Positions 15,369 to 15,652 of a stretch of DNA of 15,652 nucleotides are shown here, in pieces. Numbering within the stretch: the first letter of the stretch is position 1; every line of letters starts with the position of its first letter. This stretch comes from Cellvibrionales bacterium UBA2618 (GTDB taxonomy: Bacteria; Pseudomonadota; Gammaproteobacteria; Pseudomonadales; Porticoccaceae): positions 7,164 to 22,815 of the forward strand of contig DDJS01000139.1 in NCBI GenBank assembly GCA_002339165.1, written 5' to 3'. The position numbers and the translations under genes are program-made. Under the pieces are notes generated by a model. It worked only from the letters and a program-made list of their open reading frames with translations, made no database searches and was not told where the DNA came from.

Positions 15369-15652
15369 ATGGCTCATGGTCCCGCCAAAGGCATCGGTCG
15401 CTGGTTGTTTACCACTAATCACAAGGATATAGGAACGCTATACCTGTGGTTTAGTTTTTTAATGTTTTTACTGGGCGGTTTCTTCGCCATGGTGGTCCGC
15501 GCGGAATTATTCCAACCGGGTATGCAGCTGATCAAGCCAGAGTTCTTTAACCAAATGACCACGATGCATGGCTTGGTGATGGTATTTGGTGCGATCATGC
15601 CGGCCTTTGTCGGCTTGGCCAACTGGATGATTCCAATGATGATTGGCGCACC
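15369..15652 (+). CDS. ctaD: Cytochrome c oxidase subunit I, 3'-truncated by the window edge
   Basis: Catalytic subunit of the aa3-type oxidase; only the first 94 codons are in the window, with no stop. The protein begins MAHGPAKGIGRWLFTTNHKD, the standard start of bacterial subunit I with the TTNHKDIGTLYLWF signature, then the first transmembrane helix (FLMFLLGGFFAMVVRAELF), QPGMQLI, and MTTMHGLVMVF, whose His is an axial ligand of low-spin haem a. The second helix and the family segment FVGLANWMIPMMIGAP run into the edge. AGAGGAG (15354-15360) overlaps the ctaC stop and sits 8 bases before the ATG, an ideal ribosome binding site that couples the two genes. Also called coxA. The haem a3/CuB residues lie outside the window. 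Confidence 0.95.
   Translation, partial: MAHGPAKGIGRWLFTTNHKDIGTLYLWFSFLMFLLGGFFAMVVRAELFQPGMQLIKPEFFNQMTTMHGLVMVFGAIMPAFVGLANWMIPMMIGA

Noticed and set aside
1..15652. Mobile elements, CRISPR arrays, tRNA/rRNA genes, defence or toxin-antitoxin systems
   Set aside because: No transposase, integrase, direct repeat array, cloverleaf or defence-family motif was found on either strand; gene content is core metabolism throughout.

Overview
The window is an ordinary, gene-dense chromosomal segment of an aerobic, Gram-negative gammaproteobacterium. I infer this from close resemblance of UvrD, HemF, AroE, RsmB and TrkA to their E. coli and Pseudomonas counterparts as I remember them, and from the conserved order trkA-rsmB-fmt-def diverging from dprA-tsaC-hemF-aroE, which is typical of Pseudomonas-like gammaproteobacteria. 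Base composition is moderate, slightly above 50 % GC by eye. A marine or environmental lineage is plausible (TRAP-type solute binding protein, Trk potassium uptake, fused-haem cytochrome oxidase subunit II), but I cannot name a genus.

Layout. (1) 2-3067, plus strand: the 3' nine tenths of uvrD, then a lipoprotein TRAP-type solute binding protein with no transporter membrane subunits beside it. (2) 3071-8675, minus strand: a tightly packed run def-fmt-rsmB-trkA-trkH (gaps of 9, 4, 0 and 9 bases), probably one operon driven by an extended -10 promoter near 8750. It joins N-terminal deformylation, initiator Met-tRNA formylation, 16S rRNA m5C967 methylation and potassium uptake. (3) 8923-13040, plus strand: dprA, purE, tsaC, hemF, aroE (natural transformation/recombination, purine synthesis, tRNA t6A modification, haem synthesis, shikimate pathway). 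purE-tsaC-hemF are nearly contiguous, with hemF starting on a TTG that overlaps the tsaC stop. (4) 13026-13870: a gamma-class carbonic anhydrase-like protein (minus), overlapping the end of aroE by 15 bases, and a divergent small YheV-type zinc-ribbon protein (plus). (5) 13871-14203: the only long non-coding stretch, with two inverted repeats and a likely promoter. (6) 14204-15652: the start of an aa3-type cytochrome c oxidase operon, with ctaC/coxB carrying a C-terminal cytochrome c domain and the truncated ctaD/coxA.

I found no mobile element, CRISPR array, tRNA, rRNA, phage gene or toxin-antitoxin pair, and no convincing new system. The points most worth checking are a PurE that departs from the usual class I signature and has no purK beside it, the orphan lipoprotein TRAP binding protein, TTG start codons at fmt and hemF, a shared palindromic -10 between def and dprA, and inverted repeats in the oxidase leader.
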